Positions 1-7,478 of a stretch of DNA of 42,246 nt are shown here, piece after piece. The position numbers and the translations under genes are program-made. The notes beneath the pieces are model-generated. The model had not been told where the DNA came from. It saw only the letters and a list, made by a program, of their open reading frames with translations, and did not search any database. The stretch covers positions 1-42,246 of the forward strand of contig JBPCNZ010000112.1 in assembly GCA_051000755.1 (NCBI GenBank), written 5' to 3'. Position 1 is the first letter of the stretch, and the number at the start of each line of letters is the position of its first letter. Origin of the DNA: JALZAH01 sp051000755 (GTDB lineage: Bacteria > Actinomycetota > Acidimicrobiia > Acidimicrobiales > Palsa-688).

Positions 1-52
1 ACTCGGCCCGGATCGTCTCGTCCAACACGATCGGCGCAGCCCTATACGGCAT
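1..52 (-). CDS. IS630-like transposase, N-terminal fragment
   Basis: An ATG at 50-52 (minus strand) opens a frame that runs off the window. The 17 visible codons read MPYRAAPIVLDETIRAE, which resembles the 'APIVL(S/D)..ERA.L' start of IS630-family transposases that precedes the helix-turn-helix. A GGAGGG ribosome binding site lies about 10 bases upstream. Nothing of the DDE catalytic domain is visible. The same fragment occurs inverted at 42195-42246. Confidence 0.5.
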   Translation of the reverse strand, partial: MPYRAAPIVLDETIRAE

Positions 53-127
53 GGTCGGCTCCCTCCTGTGACGTCAAACAACAGGAGTGAAACTACACGC
101 GTGTGTTCAGCGACCTGGTGCACTAGT
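1..127 (-). mobile_element. Left copy of an IS630-like insertion sequence end (partial)
   Basis: These 127 bases are the exact reverse complement of positions 42120-42246. The stretch contains a ribosome binding site (GGAGGG on the minus strand) and the first codons of a transposase reading out of the window. The inner boundary is a TA dinucleotide at 124-125 preceded by C, which fits the CTAG/TA target preference known for IS630/Tc1-mariner elements. The family call rests on the short protein start and the TA junction, so it is an inference. The rest of the element lies outside the window. Confidence 0.6.
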
Positions 128-1392
128 CGCCCGAGGGGTGGCGTTCGGCCAGTTCCCTGAACGCTTCCGGTACCCGCTCCTGGTTCGACAATGTGACCTC
201 GGCGTACCCGATGGCGTCATGGCCGAACCGGGCCCGGATGGCATCCACGGAGCGGTCCAGGCCCCAGCGGGCGGCACCGGCCGGGGGCCCCCGGCCGGTG
301 CCGGTTGTGGGCCAGGCCGAGCCCGAGGGGCAACTCGAGCTGGAGGGCAGGTTCGTGGATCAGGTTGGAGACCGACACCGCCAAGAGGGTGATCTGGCGC
401 TCGCGCGGATGATCGGCGAGGGCGATGCCGGCGAGCTCGGCGGCCAGGTCGGTGAGGGTCGAGGTCCCGGAGACGGCGACAGGGACGGTGATCGAGCGGG
501 TCACGGTGCGCAGACCGGTAAAGCGGACCCTCACGGTGATGGTCCGGCCCGCCCTGCCCCCGGTCCGGAGCCGGGAGGCGACCCGATCAGCGAGATAGGC
601 CAAGGTGGCGTGGACCATTCGGGGATCGGCATCCCTCGTTCCGAGGGCGCTCTGGGCGCCAACCGACGACGACCGCCGGCCGGTCTCGATCCGCCGGGGG
701 TCACGGTTGACGGCTAGCGATGCCAGCTTGGAGCCGACCGCCTCGCCGAGCAGGTGCTCGAGCAGCGGGCTTCCCGCCGCCGCCAGGTCGCCGACCGTGC
801 GAACTCCTACGGATGCCAGCCGAGCGCTGGTGGCGGGACCGATCCCCCACATCAGATCCACCGGCAGAGGGTCGAGGAACGTTTGCTCATGGGCGGGGTC
901 GACGACGGTCAGGCCGTCGGGCTTGGCCACCTGCGACGCGATCTTGGCCAGATGCTTGGTCCTGGCCACGCCGATCGACAGGGCCAGGCCGATCTCGTTG
1001 CGAACGCGTCGTCGCATGGCCAGGGCGATGGTGCGCGGAGGGCCGAAAAGATGAACGGCACCGGCCACATCGAGGAATGCCTCGTCGATCGAGATGCGCT
1101 CGACGTAGGGAGTGAAGTCCCCGAGCAGGGCGATGACCTCGTCGCCGAGACGCTGATAGTGGTGGAAGTGACCGCCAACGAATCGCAACTCAGGGCACAA
1201 CCGCTGGGCTCTCCATCCGGGCATGCCGGAATGGACGCCGTACGCTCTCGCCTCGTAGGAGGCGGCGAGCACCACGCCTCCGCCCACGGCGATCGGACGG
1301 CCCCGCAAGGAGGGGTCGAGCAGCTGCTCGACCGATGCGTAAAAGGCGTCAAGGTCCGCATGGAGGATCGTGGCCGCTTCGGGCGATGCCAT
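123..1392 (-). CDS. dinB: DNA polymerase IV (Y family), 3' end frameshifted
   Basis: Translesion polymerase that copies damaged DNA with low fidelity. From the ATG at 1392 the protein shows HADLDAFYASVE (residues 11-22, catalytic Asp13) and SIDEAFLDV (101-109, catalytic Asp103/Glu104), then the IGVARTKHLAKIAS palm, the helix-hairpin-helix region and the little finger. I rejected the longer upstream frame because homology begins at this ATG and a LexA box sits just upstream. After LQLELPLGLG the open frame loses similarity. One base over, the normal family ending resumes (RWGLDRSVDAIRARFG) and runs to a TAG at 123-125. The shift lies near a GGGGGCCCCC run around 270-300 and needs one base removed; the total length of 1270 bases (3n+1) agrees. 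As written, the unshifted frame ends at 217. The TAG overlaps the insertion sequence junction. Confidence 0.9.
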
Positions 1393-1409
1393 CGGCGACC
1401 GATGATAGT

Positions 1410-1423
1410 CGAACACCTGTTCG
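1410..1423. promoter_or_regulatory. LexA (SOS) box upstream of dinB
   Basis: CGAACACCTGTTCG is a perfect CGAAC-N4-GTTCG dyad, the known LexA operator form in actinobacteria and Bacillus. It lies 17 bases upstream of the dinB ATG at 1392, so LexA bound here would cover the start region of the transcript. This predicts DNA-damage induction of dinB. lldD starts about 90 bases away on the other side and might be affected, but nothing shows that. Confidence 0.85.
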
Positions 1424-1473
1424 CCCCGGCCAGACGCCCCGGCCAGACGCCCCGGCCAGACGGCCCGCCAGAC
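1423..1473. repeat. 13-bp direct repeats beside the LexA box
   Basis: Three perfect head-to-tail copies of GCCCCGGCCAGAC lie at 1423-1435, 1436-1448 and 1449-1461, followed by a degenerate 12-base copy at 1462-1473. They begin on the last base of the LexA box and fill most of the dinB-lldD divergent region. They could be protein-binding repeats or slippage-prone sequence. No spacer structure suggests CRISPR. Confidence 0.8.
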
Positions 1474-1513
1474 GCCGGCAGCCTGCGCCCGCACGAGGTG
1501 TAGAACGGGAGCA

Positions 1514-2740
1514 ATGAGCACCCGCCGGGTCCCCAAGTTGGCAGAGTTGGCCCCGCTGTTGCGGCCCCGCCGCCCCGCCCTCGATCCCACGTCACGCCGC
1601 CTGGCCTCGGTGGCATCCATCGCCGATCTTCGCCGGGCGGCGCGCCGGCGGGCCCCTCAGGCCGTGTTCGACTACACCGACGGGGCGGCCGGCGACGAGC
1701 GCACCCTGGCCCGCATGCGGGACGCCTACAGCCGGGTCGAGTTCCGCCCCACCGTCTTGAGGGACGTCTCGGCCGTCGACCCCTCGGCGACCATCCTGGG
1801 GCGGCGTTCGGAGCTGCCACTGGTGTTCGCCCCGACCGGGTTCACCAGGATGATGCACACCGAGGGGGAGCCGGCCGTGGGCAGGGTGGCGGGCCGGACC
1901 GGGATCCCCTACGCCCTGTCGACCATGGGTACAACGTCCATCGAGCGCCTGGCCACCGAGGCGCCCGACACTCGCCTGTGGTTCCAGCTGTACCTGTGGA
2001 GGGATCGGGAGGCGGGGCGGGACTTCGTCGCCCGGGCCGCCGAGGCGGGCTATGAGGCGCTGGTCCTCACCGTCGATACCCCCGTCGCCGGACCTCGCCT
2101 GCGCGACGTGCGCAACGGGCTGACCATTCCCCCTGCGCTCAGCCTCAAGACCTTCCTGAACGGCGCCACCCGCCCCGGATGGTGGTTTGACCTGCTCAGC
2201 ACCGAGCCCCTGGAGTTCGCGTCGCTCACCCATTTCGAGGGGACGGTGGCCGACCTGATCGCCAGGATGTTCGATCCGGCGGCCACCCTCGCCGACGTTG
2301 AATGGCTCCGTCAGATGTGGAAAGGGCCCCTCGTGGTCAAGGGCATCCAGAGCGGGCACGACGCCAAAGCGGTGGTGGATGCCGGCGCCGACGCCGTGAT
2401 CGTCTCCAACCACGGTGGCCGTCAACTGGACCGAGCTCCGGTCCCCCTCGAGGAGCTGCCCCAGGTCCTCGACGCCGTGGGCGACCGGGCCGAGGTGTAC
2501 GTGGATGGCGGGATCATGTCCGGTGGCGATGTGGTGGCCGCGGTGGCCCTCGGGGCCCGAGCCGCGCTGGTGGGCCGGGCCTACCTCTACGGGCTCATGG
2601 CCGGCGGGGAGAGAGGCGTGGAGAAGGCGGCAGCCATCCTGGAGGCCGAGATCCGCTCCACCATGGCCCTCCTCGGGGTCACGTCCGTTGCCGAGCTTGG
2701 GCCCCATCACGTCCGGCTGCGTCCCGCAGGCCACGAGTAG
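1514..2740 (+). CDS. lldD: FMN-dependent L-lactate dehydrogenase / alpha-hydroxy-acid oxidase
   Basis: Oxidises L-lactate (or a related 2-hydroxy acid) to the 2-oxo acid with FMN, passing electrons to the respiratory chain or oxygen. The 408-residue protein has the whole TIM-barrel family signature: FDYTDGAAGDE (52-62), APTGFTRMMHTEGE (106-119), WFQLY (156-160), TVDTPVAGPRLRDVRNG (186-202), the FMN-contacting Lys276 in VVKGIQSG, and SNHGGRQLD (298-306) with catalytic His300 and Arg303. It resembles mycobacterial LldD strongly along its length. A GGAG lies just before the ATG. It is the first gene of the plus-strand run. The exact substrate cannot be fixed from sequence. Confidence 0.9.
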   Translation: MSTRRVPKLAELAPLLRPRRPALDPTSRRLASVASIADLRRAARRRAPQAVFDYTDGAAGDERTLARMRDAYSRVEFRPTVLRDVSAVDPSATILGRRSELPLVFAPTGFTRMMHTEGEPAVGRVAGRTGIPYALSTMGTTSIERLATEAPDTRLWFQLYLWRDREAGRDFVARAAEAGYEALVLTVDTPVAGPRLRDVRNGLTIPPALSLKTFLNGATRPGWWFDLLSTEPLEFASLTHFEGTVADLIARMFDPAATLADVEWLRQMWKGPLVVKGIQSGHDAKAVVDAGADAVIVSNHGGRQLDRAPVPLEELPQVLDAVGDRAEVYVDGGIMSGGDVVAAVALGARAALVGRAYLYGLMAGGERGVEKAAAILEAEIRSTMALLGVTSVAELGPHHVRLRPAGHE

Positions 2741-2751
2741 GATCCACCGAG

Positions 2752-3754
2752 ATGGAGCTCGTCGAGTTCACGCCCCGCCGCGACCAGTACGCCTACACGT
2801 TCGGGGGCGTCCCGCCGGTGATGACCGTTCGCCCCGGGACGGCCTTGCGGGTGTGGTCCGACGATGCCTTCGGCGGGGTCCTGCGCAGCGTCGACGACCT
2901 CTCAGCTCAGGGGAGAAGGTCGACCTGCGCTACGTCAATCCCCAGACCGGCCCCTTCTTCGTCGAGGGCGCCCAACCGGGCGACACCCTGGTACTTCATT
3001 TCGTGTCGATGGTGCCGGCCCGCGAGTGGGGGGCCAGCGCCGCCATCCCCTTCTTCGGGGGAATGACCGGTACCGACCGAGTGGTCAACCTGCAGGATCC
3101 CCTGCCCGACACGACGTGGATCTACGAGCTGGACCGGGACCGCGGCGTCGTCACCTTCTCCGCCCGGTACTCGGAGATGACCGTGGCGTTGCCGATGGCT
3201 CCGATGCTTGGCATCGTCGGGGTGGCGCCGGCCGCCAATGAGGTTCGCAGCTCGCTGGTGCCCGACCGCTTCGGGGGCAACATGGACAGCCCCGAGGTGC
3301 GGGCCGGTGCCACCGTATACCTGGGCGTGAATGTGGAGGGGGCACTATTTTCGTCGGCGACGGGCACTACCGCCAGGGTGAGGGCGAAGCGTGCGGCACC
3401 GCCGTGGAGGGAGCCATGACCACCACGTTCATCGTTGATCTCATCAAAGGCCGCGGCCCGGGCTGGCCCCGCATCGAGGACGACCACAGTTGGACGACCG
3501 TCGGCTCCAGCCGGCCGCTGGAGGACTCGTGGCGGATCGGCAACGCCGAGCTGGTGCACTGGATGGGCGAGCTGCACGGGTTGCACCCCATGGACGCCTA
3601 CCAACTGCTGTCCCAGGTGGTCCAAGCTCCCATAGCCAACGTGGTGGATGCCAACTACAGCGTCGCCGTCAAGGCCCCGAAAGCCCTCTTGCCGGCGGGC
3701 GTCGCCTTCGATGGCATCCACGACGACCTGCGCCGGCGGGCCCTCTCCCTCTGA
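2752..3754 (+). pseudogene. Acetamidase/formamidase, two frameshifts
   Basis: Family role: hydrolysis of short-chain amides such as formamide or acetamide to acid and ammonia. The similarity is spread over three frames. Frame one runs from the ATG at 2752 (MELVEFTP..YTFGGVPPV..SVDDLS). Frame two begins near 2905 (GEKVDLRYVNPQTGPFFVEG..FGGNMDSPEVRAGATVYLGV). Frame three begins near 3350 (VGDGHYRQGEGEACGTAVEG..DAYQLLSQ..IANVVDANYS). Each switch is explained by one missing base; the second lies next to a TTTT run. With both restored the product would be about 334 residues, normal for the family, and no domain is lost. It starts 11 bases after lldD and would be co-transcribed. It is either a recent pseudogene or a sequence with two indel errors. 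Confidence 0.8.
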
Positions 3755-3781
3755 CTGGTTTCGTCCCGAAAGGATCTTCCC

Positions 3782-4540
3782 ATGGATCTGCAGCTGACTG
3801 GAAGCCGTGTCCTCGTCACGGGTGGCACCCGGGGCATCGGCCGGTCGATCGTCGAGTCCTTCCTCGACGAGGGGGCGGAGGTCGGCTTCTGCGCCCGCAA
3901 GCCCGATGAGGTGTCAGCCACCGAGGCCGCTCTGGCGGAGAGGGGCAAGGTGGCCGGCACGGCACTCGATGTCGGGGACGGCCCGGCCCTGGCGTCGTGG
4001 GTGACCGCCGCCGCCGATGCCATGGGCGGCATCGACGCCGTCGTGGCCAACGTCAGCGCCCTGGCCATCCCCGACACCGAGGAGAACTGGGAGGCCAGCC
4101 TGAACGTCGACCTCATGCACACCGTGCGCCTCGTCAACGCCGCCCTCCCCCACCTGGAGCGCAGCGACAACGCCAGCATCGTCGCCATCTCCAGCGTGTC
4201 GGGGCGGGAATCGGACTTCGCCTCGGGCCCTTACGGGACGGTCAAGACGGCCATTGCCGGATACGTGCACGGCCTGGCGTTCCAGCTCGCCGGTCGGCGG
4301 GTCCGGGCCAACACCGTCTCCCCCGGCAACACCTACTTCGAAGGCGGGGTGTGGCAGGTCATCGAACAGGGCGACCCGAGCCTCTACCAGGTTGCCGTCG
4401 ACCTCAACCCCACCGGCCACATGGGTACGCCCGAAGAGGTGGCCGCGGCCGTCGTGTTCCTCGCCAGCCGGCGGGCCAGCCGGATCAGTGGAACCAACCT
4501 GGTCGTGGACGGAGCGCTGACCCGTGGCGTGCAGCTCTAG
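3782..4540 (+). CDS. SDR-family NAD(P)-dependent oxidoreductase
   Basis: Classical short-chain dehydrogenase/reductase of 252 residues. The nucleotide-binding TGGTRGIG lies at residues 13-20, NVSA (90-93) stands where NNAG is usual, and the catalytic Ser138-Tyr151-Lys155 triad is present (SSVSG, YGTVK). PEEVAAAVVFLAS and GTNLVVDGALTRG near the C-terminus are typical of the 3-oxoacyl-reductase-like branch. AAAGGAT lies about 7 bases before the ATG. It follows the acetamidase by 27 bases. The substrate is unknown; a keto-acyl or keto-acid reductase is possible. Confidence 0.88.
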   Translation: MDLQLTGSRVLVTGGTRGIGRSIVESFLDEGAEVGFCARKPDEVSATEAALAERGKVAGTALDVGDGPALASWVTAAADAMGGIDAVVANVSALAIPDTEENWEASLNVDLMHTVRLVNAALPHLERSDNASIVAISSVSGRESDFASGPYGTVKTAIAGYVHGLAFQLAGRRVRANTVSPGNTYFEGGVWQVIEQGDPSLYQVAVDLNPTGHMGTPEEVAAAVVFLASRRASRISGTNLVVDGALTRGVQL

Positions 4541-4609
4541 AGGCGGGACGGGGCCGCTGAGTGATCCGTGGCGCGCTACGGTCGCCTCTCGCACAACGCG
4601 GGGGAAACG

Positions 4610-5539
4610 GTGACGGAGCAGACGGGCCCAACCGGTTCGGCATCAGCAGGAAATCCCGAGGCCGACCGGCTGATGGCTATGGCGCAACAGGCCGGCGCCG
4701 AGAGCCGCTGGTCCGACGCCGAGGGGGCGTTGCAGGGTGCGTTGGACCTCCTGGCCGACGATGGTGCAAGCGCAAGCGAGGTGCGGATCCGGCTCCAGCT
4801 CGCCGTCCTCCAGGCGTCCACGGATCGCGTTGATGCGGCGCTGGCGGGGATCGAGCAATGCGTGGCGGCAGCCACGGAGCTCGGCGACGACGCGCTGGTG
4901 GTCGAGATCCAGGGCGCCGGCGCCAGCGTGCTGCTAGCCGCCGGGCGGCCGGGGGCGGCTGTCGCTCGCTTCCGCTCCGGTTTGGAGCTGGCCGCCCAAC
5001 TCAGCGATCCCCGCTGGCAGGTGCAGCTGCGCACGGGGCTGGCCATGGCCCTGTACCAGAGCGGTGAACCTGAAGCCGCGGTCGAAGCCCTCCAGGAGAA
5101 CGCCCGGTTCGCCCGGGCCGTCCCCGATCCGGTGACGGCCGGAATGGCATTGGAGACCATCAGCGAGGGCCTGGCATCGGTCGAGCGGACCGGTGACGCC
5201 CTCGCCGTCGCTCTCGAGGCCCTGGCCAAGTTCGAGGACGGCAAGGCCGGTCCCTTCGTCATCCAGGCCAGCATCGGGGTGTCCAACCTCTACCTCGTCA
5301 GCGGGGAACCGGAGAAGGCGGCGCAGTACACCACCCAGGCCGTGACCCTGGGGCGGACCTTCGGCGGCCCGAGCGGGGAGTCATCGGTGCTGTTGGGCCT
5401 GGCCATGACCGCCGGGCAGCGCGGAGACCGGGATTCGGCGCGTGAGTTCCTCGAACAGGGGCGGGCCTGCCTTCAGGCCGCCGGGCTGCCCGAGCCCCCG
5501 GAGCTGGCCGGGATGATGGCACAGCTCGCGGGATCCTGA
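4610..5539 (+). CDS. TPR-like helical repeat protein
   Basis: About 309 residues, almost entirely alpha-helical, Ala-rich and cytoplasmic, with no signal peptide or membrane segment. Repeats of roughly 35-40 residues carry TPR-type helix pairs (for example WSDAEGALQGALDLLAD, ALALYQ-like LAMALYQSGEPEAAVEALQE, NLYLVSGEPEKAAQYTTQAV, GQRGDRDSAREFLEQG). I prefer the GTG at 4610, with GGGGGAA just upstream, over an in-frame ATG/GTG at 4568 because the extra residues are Arg-rich and unlike the rest. It probably acts as a protein-interaction scaffold. It ends immediately before the TetR gene in the same reading frame. No specific function can be assigned. Confidence 0.7.
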   Translation: MTEQTGPTGSASAGNPEADRLMAMAQQAGAESRWSDAEGALQGALDLLADDGASASEVRIRLQLAVLQASTDRVDAALAGIEQCVAAATELGDDALVVEIQGAGASVLLAAGRPGAAVARFRSGLELAAQLSDPRWQVQLRTGLAMALYQSGEPEAAVEALQENARFARAVPDPVTAGMALETISEGLASVERTGDALAVALEALAKFEDGKAGPFVIQASIGVSNLYLVSGEPEKAAQYTTQAVTLGRTFGGPSGESSVLLGLAMTAGQRGDRDSAREFLEQGRACLQAAGLPEPPELAGMMAQLAGS

Positions 5540-6124
5540 CGGACGAAGGATCGGATCCTCCACGCCACGGCCGCCTTGTTCCAGCACTATGGGTACTCGG
5601 CAACGGGACTCAAGCAGATCGGCACCCAGGCCCAGGCTCCGTTCGGGTCGATCTACCACTTCTTCCCGGGAGGCAAGGAGCAGCTCGGCGAGCAGGTGAT
5701 CCGCCAGGCCGGGGGTATGTACCAGCAGCTGGTGCTGGGCGTCATGCAATCGGCGCCTGACCCGGTGGCGGCGGTGCGGGCCGTCTTCGCCGGCGCCGCC
5801 GATGTCCTGCGCTCGACCGACTACCAGGACGCCTGCCCCATCGCCACGGTGGCGCTGGAGGTGGCCAGCAGCAACGAGACCCTTCGCCTGGCCACCTCCG
5901 ACGTGTTCGACGGGTGGATCGTGGCAGCCAGGAAGTTCTTTGTCGCCGGCGGCATCCCCGTGGCCCGGACGGAGGGGTTGGCCATGGTGCTGATCGAGTT
6001 GCTCGAGGGTGCCTTCCTCCTGAGCCGGGCCGCGAAACGCACCGACGCCATGGATGCCGCCTCCGATGCGGCGGCCGCCCTGGTCGCCGCCGCCCTCCCC
6101 CGCGCCGAGGAGGCCCGGCCGTGA
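5540..6124 (+). CDS. TetR-family transcriptional regulator, start codon unclear
   Basis: The N-terminus reads TKDRILHATAALFQHYGYSATGLKQI..FGSIYHFFPGGKEQL, a textbook TetR helix-turn-helix, followed by a helical ligand-binding domain (residues about 50-190) of the TetR_C_33 / LmrA-YxaF-like kind. The conserved region starts directly after the TGA (5537-5539) of the TPR gene, in the same frame, and has no ATG, GTG or TTG before a TTG at 5576 that would cut off helix 1. Removing one base of GACGGACG would put a CTG-ACG-ACG-AAG start in frame. So either a non-standard start is used by translational coupling or a base is wrong. It probably regulates the following dehydrogenase or the whole run. 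Confidence 0.75.
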   Translation, partial: RTKDRILHATAALFQHYGYSATGLKQIGTQAQAPFGSIYHFFPGGKEQLGEQVIRQAGGMYQQLVLGVMQSAPDPVAAVRAVFAGAADVLRSTDYQDACPIATVALEVASSNETLRLATSDVFDGWIVAARKFFVAGGIPVARTEGLAMVLIELLEGAFLLSRAAKRTDAMDAASDAAAALVAAALPRAEEARP

Positions 6125-6149
6125 CCGGCACCGGGACCGAGGCCCGGCC

Positions 6150-7400
6150 ATGACCGGCCCCGGGAACCGGCGACCGGAGGGCTGGGTACGGCGCCCCCAC
6201 GGCTGGGTCCGCCACTACGCCGGGCTGATGGGGCCGGCAGGACGGTCGGCAGCCCGAGCCCTGATGGGCGACAAGCGGCCCGAGCGCATCGCCGGCGTCC
6301 GAACTGCGCTCGTCCGCCGCCGCGACCCCCACCACCCAACGCAACGGGCCCTCGTCGCCGCCCCCGGGGGGCAGCTGCGTTGGCGGGCCGTCCCGGCTCC
6401 GTCGAGGTCCGGACCGCTCGGTGCGGTCGTCCACCCGATAGCGGTCGCCACCTGCGACATGGACCGACCCATCATGCTGGCAACCACGCCCTTCCCTCTG
6501 CCCCTCCAGCTCGGCCACGAGTGCGTGGCGGAGATCGTCGAGGTGGGAGCGGAGGTCCGCACCGTCCGGGCCGGCCAACGGGTGGTGGTGCCATTCCAGA
6601 TCAACTGCGGTACCTGCGCCCCCTGCCGCGGCGGTAACACCGGCAACTGCACCGGAGTCCCCGCCTTGTCCATGTACGGCTTCGGCGTGGCCGGCGGCCC
6701 GTGGGGAGGCGCCATCACCGACCTCGTCGCCGTACCCTTCGCCGACGCCATGCTCGTGCCCCTCCCCGATCAGCTCGATGCGGTAGCGGCGGCGAGCGTG
6801 GCCGACAACGTCAGCGACGCCTACCGGCATGTCGGCCCCTACCTCCCCACCCTCCTGGCCCAGGACCTGTCGACCCGGGTGCTCATCCTGGGCGGACTCG
6901 AAAAGCGACCGGAGCTCACCACCAGCATGTCCCTCTACACCGGTCTGATCGCCCGTGCCCTTGGCGCCCGCCACGTCGACGTGGTCGACTCCCGCCCTGA
7001 CGTCCGTGCCCTGGCCGAGCGTCTCGGCTTGCGTCCCGTCGCCCCCGGCGATGTGGGTCAGGTCGAACCCGCCCCTCTCGTGGTCGACGCCACGGGCACA
7101 GGGGCGGGGCTTGTCGCCGCCCTCCGCCACACCGCTCCGGACGGGAGGTGCTCCAGCGTCGGCGGCCTGCATGCCCGGGTCAAGCTCCCCTATCTGGAGG
7201 CCTACCTGCGCAACGTGACCATCCACATCGGACACTCCCACGCCCGCGCCATCATCCCGGAGGTTCTCGCCCTCATGGTCGATGGCCGCTTGCGACCCGA
7301 GCTGGTCACCACCCAGGTCGCCGCCATCGAGGACGCCGTCCCCGCCCTCGACCAGCACTGCCGGGACGGCGCCATCAAGACCATCCTGACCGCCTCCTGA
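6150..7400 (+). CDS. Zinc-dependent alcohol dehydrogenase-like (MDR) protein
   Basis: 416 residues of the medium-chain dehydrogenase/reductase fold. Catalytic-zinc candidates are Cys102-Asp103 and the GHE at 122-124. The structural-zinc cysteines are 153, 156, 159 and 167 (NCGTCAPCRGGNTGNC). The first 75 residues are a basic, Arg/Pro-rich extension that normal family members lack. The Rossmann segment reads VLILGGLEKRPELTTS where GxGxxG is expected, so dinucleotide binding may be altered. ATG at 6150 follows the TetR stop by 25 bases. The substrate is unknown; formaldehyde or alcohol dehydrogenase relatives share the zinc pattern. Confidence 0.8.
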   Translation: MTGPGNRRPEGWVRRPHGWVRHYAGLMGPAGRSAARALMGDKRPERIAGVRTALVRRRDPHHPTQRALVAAPGGQLRWRAVPAPSRSGPLGAVVHPIAVATCDMDRPIMLATTPFPLPLQLGHECVAEIVEVGAEVRTVRAGQRVVVPFQINCGTCAPCRGGNTGNCTGVPALSMYGFGVAGGPWGGAITDLVAVPFADAMLVPLPDQLDAVAAASVADNVSDAYRHVGPYLPTLLAQDLSTRVLILGGLEKRPELTTSMSLYTGLIARALGARHVDVVDSRPDVRALAERLGLRPVAPGDVGQVEPAPLVVDATGTGAGLVAALRHTAPDGRCSSVGGLHARVKLPYLEAYLRNVTIHIGHSHARAIIPEVLALMVDGRLRPELVTTQVAAIEDAVPALDQHCRDGAIKTILTAS

Positions 7401-7478
7401 TCATCCTGCCGTCGATGTCGCTGGGTGCCAGGGCCGGTTGTTCAACGACTACCTCATCGGCGGCGCGACGATGGAGAG

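Noticed and set aside
87..392. Plus-strand frame starting in the insertion sequence end
   Set aside because: It is the mirror of the patatin read-in at the other end and continues antisense to dinB; no protein-like sequence.
1423..1473. Short tandem repeats as a CRISPR array
   Set aside because: Units are 13 bp, head to tail and without spacers; no cas genes.
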